From: an uncultured Oscillospiraceae bacterium
Lineage (GTDB): Bacteria > Bacillota > Clostridia > Oscillospirales > Acutalibacteraceae
Assembly (NCBI GenBank): GCA_900546735.1
Contig: URDW01000031.1
Span: forward strand, 1 to 16,070
Length of the DNA: 16,070 nt
Direction: 5' to 3'
How positions within the stretch are numbered: position 1 is the stretch's first letter; each line of letters opens with the position of its first letter. The notes beneath the pieces are model-generated. The model searched no databases and had not been told where the DNA came from. It saw nothing but the letters and a program-made list of their open reading frames with translations. Positions 7,301 through 14,520 of this stretch are shown here, piece after piece. Position numbers and translations under genes: made by a program.

Positions 7301-8516
7301 ACAGATCCTTCCCTTCCGTAATTACCTGATCATACAAACGAAGTCCGTCGTCATCACCCGAGTCATACTTTGCGACCACATAAGTGTCGCCGGTATAGAG
7401 CACCTCGATCGGACGGAATTCGATCTTCTGCGAAACAAGCGTATAAACGCCGGTCACACCGTCCACCTCGCGGACCGCTTCTTTCGGCACGCGCAGACCC
7501 TTGTAGCTTTTCAGCCGGATCTCGATCTCCTCCGTACGGTAAGAGGTCATGGCGCCGGTCATCTGGTTCGACTGCAGAACAAGAACAGCCGTTTGTGCCT
7601 GCGCGGAAGTGTCCGCGCCGCTGACGACGCGCATGTCGATCACCGTGTCGGCATCGCTTTTCAAGCAAACCTCGACCGTGTCGCCGTTTTCCAGGCCGTC
7701 CAGCGCATCGCGGTCGACCGCACACAGGAAATACCAGTCGTAGCTGTAAATCATCTTGCCGAGGGCGCCGGTCGTTTCCGAAGACTTTGCCTTTTCCAGA
7801 TAAGCCGCAAGCTGGTCGGACGTTACCGAAGTGACCGTGTCATAATCCACCAGATTTTCCAGACCGTCCGTATAACCCGAGAACACACCGGAAGTGTCGG
7901 TGGTCAGCGTATCTGACGGCTGGTACGCCTGCGCCTTCAGTTCGTTCAGACGCGCATTGATGCTTTGCGTTTCAGCCGAGAAGTCCACATCTTCCCCGAT
8001 GATCAGCTGGCGTTCCACGATCTCGCCGTTGAGGTCTGCCAGCAATTCGTCTGCCCTGCCCCAGCTGCCGTCTGCCATGGCGCGGATATATGTATTGAGT
8101 GCCAGCGCAATGCTCTCGTTCGCCGATTCCACGTCCGTCACAAGGCCGCCGGCGCTGCTTTCCAGAGCCTGGATCGCCTGAAGCTGCGTTTCCAGATCGC
8201 GCACCTCGCTGTAGCGGGCGGCCGTTTCCTGCGAATCAAAAACTTTGGCCACTTCGCCGCCGACGCTGATTTTGCCGCCGTCTGCCACAGACGGCACGAC
8301 AACGCCCTGTGCGCCGGCGTTGTAAAGCCCCTCATTGCGCACGGCAAGCGCCGTAGCATCGACCGAATCGTAAGCCGTGATCTCGGTCGCCGTCTGGGTA
8401 ACGACACGCACATGAACGGCCGAAACCAGCTCTGCAACAATATAGATCAGCACCACTGCGGCAACGGCCAAAATGGCGATGACATCCTTTTGCAGTTTAA
8501 TCCTTTTCTTTTTCAT
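7278..8516 (-). CDS. Membrane-anchored HlyD-like (adaptor) protein, function unknown
   Basis: A 412-residue protein with a basic start (MKKKRIKLQKD), one membrane helix at about 12-34 and a large part expected outside the membrane. Residues about 66-95 (QGVVVPSVADGG, VGGEVAKVFD) look like the first half of a lipoyl/barrel-sandwich hybrid domain. Residues 95-200 are partly helical. The C-terminal part (LRVPKEAVREVDGVTGVYTL) resembles the C-terminal beta domain of HlyD/RND membrane-fusion proteins. No ABC or RND transporter gene lies beside it, so it is an orphan adaptor by context. The ATG at 8514-8516 has AAGGA 8 nt upstream and overlaps the end of miaA by 20 nt; its own end overlaps yggS. 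Similar genes are, as I recall, often found before yggS-sepF in clostridia, so a role in envelope or division is possible but is inference only. Confidence 0.75.
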   Translation of the reverse strand: MKKKRIKLQKDVIAILAVAAVVLIYIVAELVSAVHVRVVTQTATEITAYDSVDATALAVRNEGLYNAGAQGVVVPSVADGGKISVGGEVAKVFDSQETAARYSEVRDLETQLQAIQALESSAGGLVTDVESANESIALALNTYIRAMADGSWGRADELLADLNGEIVERQLIIGEDVDFSAETQSINARLNELKAQAYQPSDTLTTDTSGVFSGYTDGLENLVDYDTVTSVTSDQLAAYLEKAKSSETTGALGKMIYSYDWYFLCAVDRDALDGLENGDTVEVCLKSDADTVIDMRVVSGADTSAQAQTAVLVLQSNQMTGAMTSYRTEEIEIRLKSYKGLRVPKEAVREVDGVTGVYTLVSQKIEFRPIEVLYTGDTYVVAKYDSGDDDGLRLYDQVITEGKDLYDGKVYT

Positions 8517-9435
8517 TTAAAAATTCCTTTGCTGTTGCACCGGCCGCACGGTAAAGTTCGGCCACGTCGGCATAATCATCGGCATAAAACCAGTGGATGC
8601 CGGCATTGCGGCGAAACCAGGTCTGCTGCCGCTTGGCGTAACGGCGTGTTTCGCGCCGGATATTTTCAAGCGCCGCCTCCAAGGTGATTTCCCCGCTGAA
8701 ATACGGCGCAAGCTCTTTATGCCCAATGGCCTGCGCAGACGTTTTGGCCGGGGAAGCCAGCACGCGGCGCGCCTCTTCCACAAGACCGTTCGCCGCCATT
8801 TCGTCCACCCGGCGGTCAATGCGCGCATAAAGCCGGCTGCGGTCGCGGTAATCGATGCCGATATAACACGGCAGATACGGCGACGGCTGCGCAGCGGCAC
8901 GCGCATCCAGCGCCGATTTTGTTTCGCCGCTGGTGTAATACATTTCCAGTGCACGGATCACACGCCGCACGTTATTCGGATGGATCTTTTCCGCCGCCTG
9001 CGGGTCGATGCGGCGCAGGGTCTCATAAAGCGTTTCCTTATCCTGCCCGGCCAGACGGGCACGCAGCTGTGCATCGGCCTGTACGGGCGAAAAGACGATA
9101 TTTTTCAAAAAGCTGTCGATAAAAAGCCCGGTGCCGCCGGCCAAAATCGGCACATGGCCGCGCGCCGTGATCTGCGCCGCTTTTTCAGCGGCCAGCCTGG
9201 AGAAATCAGCGGCGCTGAACGCAGCCGTCTGCGGCAAAAAGCCGACCAGATGATACGGCACACCCATACACTCCTCCGCCGTCGGCGCAGCCGTTGCGAC
9301 CGGCATGCCACGGTAGATCTGCATGGAATCGGCGCCGATCACCTCACCGCCGAGCATACGGGCAAGCTGCACGGCAAGCGCCGTTTTGCCGCTGGCCGTG
9401 GGTCCGACCACCGCAATAACTTTCATGCGGCTCAT
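8497..9435 (-). CDS. miaA: tRNA dimethylallyltransferase MiaA
   Basis: A 312-residue enzyme that transfers a dimethylallyl group to N6 of A37 in tRNAs reading UNN codons, giving i6A37, the substrate of MiaB. The P-loop GPTASGKT is at 11-18. ADSMQIYRGM (35-44), GGTGLFI (about 100-106), GHKEL and the C-terminal KRQQTWFRRN are family motifs. The ATG at 9433-9435 forms an ATGA overlap with the mutL stop; a second ATG three codons later is also possible and would give 309 residues. It follows mutL directly, an order also seen in E. coli (mutL-miaA), and its last 20 nt are shared with the HlyD-like gene. The length is normal for the family. Confidence 0.97.
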   Translation of the reverse strand: MSRMKVIAVVGPTASGKTALAVQLARMLGGEVIGADSMQIYRGMPVATAAPTAEECMGVPYHLVGFLPQTAAFSAADFSRLAAEKAAQITARGHVPILAGGTGLFIDSFLKNIVFSPVQADAQLRARLAGQDKETLYETLRRIDPQAAEKIHPNNVRRVIRALEMYYTSGETKSALDARAAAQPSPYLPCYIGIDYRDRSRLYARIDRRVDEMAANGLVEEARRVLASPAKTSAQAIGHKELAPYFSGEITLEAALENIRRETRRYAKRQQTWFRRNAGIHWFYADDYADVAELYRAAGATAKEFLNEKEKD

Positions 9436-11378
9436 TGGATTCGCCCGAACTGCTTTTCCAGCTCATAGCGTGAAAAGCGTATAAAGATCGGCCGGCCGTG
9501 CGGACAAAAACGGATCTGCGGCATGGAAAAAAGTTTTTCCACGAAACGCTGCATTTCAAACGCGCTTGTGAAATCACCGGCCTTTACGGCGCTGCGGCAG
9601 GCCGTGGAGTGATAGATCCACTCGATCTTGTCCGGCGTGATGTCGGTTTTGTTTTCAAGCAGCTTGCCGGCGACCTCCACAATCACAGCCGCCACATCCT
9701 CGCCGGAAAGCAGCGACGGGCATTCGCGCACCAAAACGGTGGAATTGCCGAAGTCCTCTGCCGCAAAACCGGCAGCGCCAAGCACATCCAGATTGTCGAC
9801 CACAGCCATGTATTCGTCGGGCGAAAGCTTTACGGCCACCGGCGAAAGCAGCACCTGGGCATAAACATCGTCGCCCGCTTTCAGCCGCTCATAATTCATG
9901 CGCTCATGCGCGGCGTGTTTGTCGATCAAAAGGAGCGTATTTTCCTGCTCCACAAGAATATACGTTTTAAACGCTTCACCGATCACCCGAAACGCCGGCG
10001 GCGTCTCACGGTCGGTCAGCGTTTCTGCACCGGTGGCGTCTTTGGGCATACGCCCGGCCGAAACCGGCATTTGCGCCGTCTGCGGTACAGCGTCGGCCTT
10101 TGGCGGCTGCGCCGGCGGTGCAATGCCTGCGCCGGCAAGTGAAGAGGCGGCTGTATTCGCCTTCGTTTGCGTGCCCTCCTGTGCCACCGACTGTGTGGCC
10201 TGCGCCGAAACCACTTCGGCCGGCGCAACATAGGTCTGCGGTGCCTGCACCGTAAAAGACGGCGTTTCCGTCTCGCTGCGCACAGCCGCTTTAAAGTGAA
10301 ACTGACGCGGCGGCTGCGGCTGCACCAAAAAATCCTGCGCATCCTTTTGCGCCGGCGGCACATGTGCCCGGCGCACATCGCGGTTTTGCTCCACAGCCGA
10401 ACGCACACCGTAATAGACAGCGTCAAACACCGGCTTTTCGTTCGTAAAGCGCACCTCTGTTTTAGCCGGGTGCACATTGACATCTACAAAAGAGGTGTTC
10501 AGCTGCACATTCAGCACGCAGGCCGGAAATTTGCCGACCATGATCATATTTTTATAAGCCTGTTCGAGTGCGGCGAGCATGGTTTTGGAGCGCACGATGC
10601 GGCCGTTGATAAAGAAAAACTGCATGGCGCGGCTTTTGCGCGTAAAAAGAGGACTGCTGACAAAGCCCTGCACCTGCACGCCGCCGTAAGTGTAATCGAC
10701 CGGCACAAGCGTTTCGGAAAATTCGCCGCCGAGCACGCTGTAGATCGTGTCGGCCAGAACGCCGTTGCCGCTGGTAAAAAGCGCCTGCTTGCCGTCGCGG
10801 ATAAAGCGGAACGACACCTCCGGGTGCGACAGCGCCATGCGCTCCACAACAGCCGAAACGGCGTTGCCCTCGGTCACGTCTTTTTTCAGGAACTTCATAC
10901 GCGCCGGCACATTGTAAAACAGGTCGCGCACCACGATGGTGGTGCCCGCAGGGCAGCCGGCGTCATCAAACGAGACCTCGCTGCCGCCGTGGATCACATA
11001 GCGGCTGCCGGTCTCGGCGCCCTTGGCGCGGGTGAGCAGTTCGACCTTGGCCACGGCGCCGATGGAGCTCATCGCCTCGCCGCGAAAGCCCAGCGTGCCG
11101 ATCGCTTCCAGATCCTCTTTCTGGGCGATCTTGCTGGTGGCGTGCGAAACAAACACCTTCGCCACCTCGCTTTTTTCAATGCCGCTGCCGTTGTCCGTGA
11201 TGCGGATGTAGGACGAACCGCCGTTTTTGATTTCGACCGTGACGGACTTAGCGCCTGCGTCCACGGAGTTTTCCACCATCTCTTTTACCGCGCTGGCCGG
11301 CCGTTCTACGACCTCGCCGGCGGCGATCAGCTGGTAAACATCTTTGGAAAGCACATGGATCTCTGCCGTAATTCTCAC
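9432..11378 (-). CDS. mutL: DNA mismatch repair protein MutL (endonuclease type)
   Basis: Up to 648 residues. MutL couples MutS mismatch recognition to strand removal. The N-terminal GHKL ATPase shows AAGEVVERPASAVKE (19-33), DNGSGI (62-67), SHATSKI (78-84) and GTLGFRGEA (94-102). A Pro/Ala/Gln-rich linker covers about 336-460. The C-terminal domain carries the metal-dependent nicking motif D-x-H-A-x2-E-x4-E at 486-497, plus ACRSAVK (593-599) and CPHGRP (625-630), so this is the endonuclease-active type usual in bacteria lacking MutH. The start is uncertain. The listed GTG at 11376-11378 has no Shine-Dalgarno upstream and lies inside AAAGAGGTGA (11375-11384), which is better placed for the ATT at 11370-11372 (5 nt after AGAGG). 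Homologues also begin near that residue. It lies 61 nt behind mutS and overlaps miaA by 4 nt. Confidence 0.96.
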   Translation of the reverse strand: MRITAEIHVLSKDVYQLIAAGEVVERPASAVKEMVENSVDAGAKSVTVEIKNGGSSYIRITDNGSGIEKSEVAKVFVSHATSKIAQKEDLEAIGTLGFRGEAMSSIGAVAKVELLTRAKGAETGSRYVIHGGSEVSFDDAGCPAGTTIVVRDLFYNVPARMKFLKKDVTEGNAVSAVVERMALSHPEVSFRFIRDGKQALFTSGNGVLADTIYSVLGGEFSETLVPVDYTYGGVQVQGFVSSPLFTRKSRAMQFFFINGRIVRSKTMLAALEQAYKNMIMVGKFPACVLNVQLNTSFVDVNVHPAKTEVRFTNEKPVFDAVYYGVRSAVEQNRDVRRAHVPPAQKDAQDFLVQPQPPRQFHFKAAVRSETETPSFTVQAPQTYVAPAEVVSAQATQSVAQEGTQTKANTAASSLAGAGIAPPAQPPKADAVPQTAQMPVSAGRMPKDATGAETLTDRETPPAFRVIGEAFKTYILVEQENTLLLIDKHAAHERMNYERLKAGDDVYAQVLLSPVAVKLSPDEYMAVVDNLDVLGAAGFAAEDFGNSTVLVRECPSLLSGEDVAAVIVEVAGKLLENKTDITPDKIEWIYHSTACRSAVKAGDFTSAFEMQRFVEKLFSMPQIRFCPHGRPIFIRFSRYELEKQFGRIQ

Positions 11379-11384
11379 CTCTTT
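11375..11384 (-). promoter_or_regulatory. Shine-Dalgarno-like site overlapping the nominal mutL start
   Basis: The minus strand reads AAAGAGGTGA, close to the ideal anti-SD complement AAAGGAGGTGA. It contains the nominal GTG start of mutL, so it cannot serve that codon at normal spacing. The next sense codon at correct spacing (5 nt after AGAGG) is ATT at 11370-11372. Confidence 0.6.
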
Positions 11385-11439
11385 GCACAGTGCGTATTTT
11401 TGGTTCTATTCGTTCTAAATAAAATTCAATGCGTTAAAA

Positions 11440-14070
11440 TCAATCCTGCAGCCGGCGGCTTTTCTGCACCAGGTCGTTCAGGGTCTGCATGGCCTCGATC
11501 GGCGTTAAGGTGTTGACGTCGGTCGCCTGCAGAATGCGGATCAGTTCCTCGCGGGCTTCGGAGGCGAAATTGTACTGGATCTCCTCCGGCTCCTCCTGCA
11601 CCGCCTCTTCGGCCTTGAAATCGATCTCGATCTTGTTGGCCTCCAGCTCTTTCAGGATCGCTTTGGCGCGGCGCACGACCGAATCGGGCACGCCGGCCAG
11701 CTTGGCCACCTCAATGCCGAAGCTTTCATCGGCACCGCCGCGCACGATGCGGCGCAGAAACGTAATGTCGTCGCCGCGCTTTTTGACGGCGATCGAATAG
11801 TTTTTGACGCCGTCCAGCATGCCTTCCATAGCGGTCAGTTCGTGGTAATGGGTGGCAAAAAGCGTTTTCGCGCCGAGCGTGCGTTTTTTGCACACATATT
11901 CCAGCACGGCGCGCGCAATGCTCATGCCGTCAAAAGTGGAAGTGCCGCGGCCGATCTCGTCGAGCACGATCAGGCTGGATGCCGTTGCGTTTTTCAAAAT
12001 GGTGGCGACCTCGTTCATCTCGACCATAAAGGTGGACTGGCCGGTCGCCAGATCGTCGGAAGCACCGACGCGCGTGAAAATCGCGTCGCACACGCCGATC
12101 TGCGCCGACGAAGCCGGTACGAACGAGCCCATCTGCGCCAAAATAACGATCAGCGCGATCTGGCGCATGTAAGTGGATTTACCGGCCATGTTCGGCCCGG
12201 TAATGATGGCGCAGCGGTTGTCATTTTTGTCAAGCAGCGTGTCGTTCGGCACGAACACACCGCCGTCGAGCAGCGCTTCCACGACCGGGTGACGGCCGTC
12301 GGTGATACGGATCTCGCCGGAATCGTCCACACGCGGGCAGACATAACCGCGCTTTTCGGCGACCTCGGCCAGCGAGCAGACCGTGTCCAGCCGGGCGAGC
12401 GCGCGGGCTGTGGACTGGATGCGTTCGCTCGAATCCGCAACCGATTTGCGCACCGCGCAGAAAAGTTCATATTCAAGCGCCGTGCTGCGGTCCTTGGCGC
12501 CGATGATGCGGCTTTCCAGCTTTTTAAGCTCGTCGGTAATATAGCGTTCGGCATTCACAAGCGTCTGCTTGCGGATATATGTATTCGGCACAAGTTCTTT
12601 GTAACTGTTGGTAACTTCAATATAATAGCCAAAGACCTTGTTGTAGCCGACCTTCAGCTTCGGGATGCCGGTCGCGGCCTTTTCGCGCTCTTCGATCTCG
12701 GCGATCAGGCCGGCCGTATCGTTCATGATGCTGCGCAGTTCGTCCAGTTCAGCGTTATAACCGGCTTTGATGAGACCACCCTCGCGCAGGGTGAACGGCG
12801 GCTCCTCCTCGATGGCGCAGTCGATCTGTTCGGCAATGTCCTGCAGTTCGTCTATGTCGGCTTCGATCTGCTGCACAAAGGCCGATGATGCGCCGGCCAA
12901 AAGGGATTTGATCCCCGGCAGGTGGCCGATGGCCGCGCACAGCGTGCGCAGCTCGCGCGCATTGGCGGCGCCGTAAACGATGCGGGTGACCAGACGCTCC
13001 ATGTCGGTCACACCGGTCAGCGCCTGGCGTATTTTGTCACGCTTGACCACAGCATCCGTCATTTCGGCGACGGCGTTCTGGCGGCGTGTGATTTTCGGAA
13101 TGGAAAGAAGCGGGTTTTCAAGCCACCTGCGAATCAGGCGCTTGCCCATTGGTGTTTTCGTTTTGTCGATGACCCATAAAAGGGAATGCTTTTTGTCGCC
13201 GGTCATCATGGAACGGGTCAGTTCCAGATTGCGGCGGGCGCTCATGTCAAGCGCCATGTACTGGTTTTCGCTGTAAACCTCCACCGCCGTCGGCGTTTCG
13301 ATGGCCGTCTGTTTGCGCGTGTCCTGCAGGCGGCGGATCACAGCGGCCACGGCAAACACGCTGGCCGGACTGTTCTGGCTGACCAGGTTCTGCAGTTCCG
13401 CCGGGTTCAGGGTCTGTTCCACCAGCGCGGCGGCGTCGCTGTAATCGGTCAGGTCGTCGGCCGTCTCCGTAAACGCGCCGAGGCGTGCCTTAATGAACCG
13501 CACGACCAGATCCATCGCCGCAGCAGAGGGATTGAGCAAAATTTCTTTCGGCTGAAAAGTGGCCAGCTGGTTGTTGATTTTCGCCGGCACATCGCTGCCG
13601 CTGATGGCCGTCACATAAAACTCGCCGGTCGACACATCCGCAAAGCAGACGCCGGTCTCATTTTCACAGGCGTGGATGCTGCAGAGGTAGTTGTTCTGCC
13701 CGTCCTCCAGCATACTGCTTTCAATAACGGTGCCGGGCGTGATCACACGGATGACCTCACGCTTTACGATGCCTTTGGCGAGTGCGGGGTTTTCCATCTG
13801 CTCACAGATGGCGACTTTGTAGCCGCGCGAGACCAGTTTGGCGATGTACCCCTCGCAGCTGTGGAAAGGCACGCCGCACATCGGCGCCCTTTCCTCCAGT
13901 CCGCAGAGCTTGCCCGTCAGGACAAGATCCAGCTCCTCCGACGCGATCTTCGCGTCGTCGAAGAACATTTCGTAAAAGTCGCCGAGGCGGAAAAACAGGA
14001 TCGTGTCCGGGTAGTCATTTTTGATTTGCAGATACTGCTCCATCATGGGGCTCAGCTTTTCCTGTGCCAC
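11440..14070 (-). CDS. mutS: DNA mismatch repair protein MutS
   Basis: An 876-residue MutS1, the mismatch-recognition ATPase that binds base mismatches and small loops and recruits MutL. The mismatch-binding Phe-x-Glu motif is F32-Y33-E34 in GDFYEMF. The core and clamp follow, with YNKVFGYYIEV near residue 476. The ATPase has Walker A GPNMAGKS (625-632), LDEIGRGTSTFDG with the Walker B acidic pair at about 704-705, and ATHYHEL. A short C-terminal extension of about 90 residues ends in RRLQD. I chose the GTG at 14068-14070: GGAGG lies 7 nt before it, and the protein then starts (M)AQEKLSPMM as homologues do. A longer frame would need a TTG eight codons earlier. It follows the YlbF-like gene by 36 nt and precedes mutL by 61 nt, as in Bacillus. 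Confidence 0.98.
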   Translation of the reverse strand: MAQEKLSPMMEQYLQIKNDYPDTILFFRLGDFYEMFFDDAKIASEELDLVLTGKLCGLEERAPMCGVPFHSCEGYIAKLVSRGYKVAICEQMENPALAKGIVKREVIRVITPGTVIESSMLEDGQNNYLCSIHACENETGVCFADVSTGEFYVTAISGSDVPAKINNQLATFQPKEILLNPSAAAMDLVVRFIKARLGAFTETADDLTDYSDAAALVEQTLNPAELQNLVSQNSPASVFAVAAVIRRLQDTRKQTAIETPTAVEVYSENQYMALDMSARRNLELTRSMMTGDKKHSLLWVIDKTKTPMGKRLIRRWLENPLLSIPKITRRQNAVAEMTDAVVKRDKIRQALTGVTDMERLVTRIVYGAANARELRTLCAAIGHLPGIKSLLAGASSAFVQQIEADIDELQDIAEQIDCAIEEEPPFTLREGGLIKAGYNAELDELRSIMNDTAGLIAEIEEREKAATGIPKLKVGYNKVFGYYIEVTNSYKELVPNTYIRKQTLVNAERYITDELKKLESRIIGAKDRSTALEYELFCAVRKSVADSSERIQSTARALARLDTVCSLAEVAEKRGYVCPRVDDSGEIRITDGRHPVVEALLDGGVFVPNDTLLDKNDNRCAIITGPNMAGKSTYMRQIALIVILAQMGSFVPASSAQIGVCDAIFTRVGASDDLATGQSTFMVEMNEVATILKNATASSLIVLDEIGRGTSTFDGMSIARAVLEYVCKKRTLGAKTLFATHYHELTAMEGMLDGVKNYSIAVKKRGDDITFLRRIVRGGADESFGIEVAKLAGVPDSVVRRAKAILKELEANKIEIDFKAEEAVQEEPEEIQYNFASEAREELIRILQATDVNTLTPIEAMQTLNDLVQKSRRLQD

Positions 14071-14077
14071 ACGTTTT

Positions 14078-14082
14078 CCTCC
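14078..14082 (-). promoter_or_regulatory. Ribosome binding site fixing the GTG start of mutS
   Basis: The minus strand reads GGAGG, 7 nt before the GTG at 14068-14070. In the longer TTG-started frame this motif would be inside the coding sequence, so the site argues for the GTG. Confidence 0.88.
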
Positions 14083-14106
14083 TCTTTCACACAAACAGTC
14101 TAAAAC

Positions 14107-14520
14107 TTAGTGGCAGCCGCCGCAGGTCGAGCAGTCGTGCGTGCAGGCGTCCTCAGGCGGCAGTTCGCAGGTGTCGGGGTCTTCGCCGTCGAAGAACAGG
14201 CCGATCATGCGGCTGATATACTGCGCCATGTGCTCCATCTCGTGGGCAACGCCGGAGTACTCCACCATCGTCTGCATGGACATGATCTCGTTATAAAGCG
14301 ACTCATAGTCTTTCTGCAGCTGGGAAAGCTTATCCTGGTCGGCAGCCTCGCCCTTTTCCTGCTCCTGCTGGTAGTTGAGTGAGATCAGCTGCATCTCACC
14401 CATCTTGTCCTGCAGTTCCTTGTCTTCATCGTTGGCTTTGGCAGCGGCCTGCAGGCGGACGAAACGCTCGTCCTGCTGGATCTCTTTGCCAAGCTGTCGG
14501 AGTGCGGATTCCAAACTCAT
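14107..14520 (-). CDS. YlbF/YmcA-family protein with C-terminal cysteine cluster
   Basis: A 137-residue, mostly helical, highly charged protein of the YlbF/YmcA family. In Bacillus subtilis YlbF, YmcA and YaaT form a complex that carries iron-sulfur clusters and modulates RNase Y-dependent mRNA processing, with effects on competence, biofilm and sporulation. Residues 1-95 form helices typical of the family (KEIQQDERFVRLQAAAKAN near the start). The tail holds five cysteines (118, 126, 130, 133, 136) and ends CGGCH, a plausible metal or Fe-S ligand set. It sits between miaB and mutS, exactly where B. subtilis has ymcA (ymcB-ymcA-cotE-mutS), so it may be the YmcA counterpart; the sequence alone does not separate YmcA from YlbF. 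The ATG at 14518-14520 overlaps the miaB stop by 4 nt, with AAGGA 9 nt upstream. Confidence 0.88.
   Translation of the reverse strand: MSLESALRQLGKEIQQDERFVRLQAAAKANDEDKELQDKMGEMQLISLNYQQEQEKGEAADQDKLSQLQKDYESLYNEIMSMQTMVEYSGVAHEMEHMAQYISRMIGLFFDGEDPDTCELPPEDACTHDCSTCGGCH

Noticed and set aside
11379..11439. Possible internal promoter in the AT-rich mutS-mutL gap (TTGAAT with TAGAAC-like -10)
   Set aside because: Spacing is poor (15 nt) and the -10 matches only 4 of 6 bases; too weak to call.
10167..11516. Plus-strand open frame of 449 codons opposite mutL
   Set aside because: It is the antisense shadow of mutL in GC-rich DNA: no family resemblance, no ribosome binding site, and the minus-strand frame has all MutL motifs.
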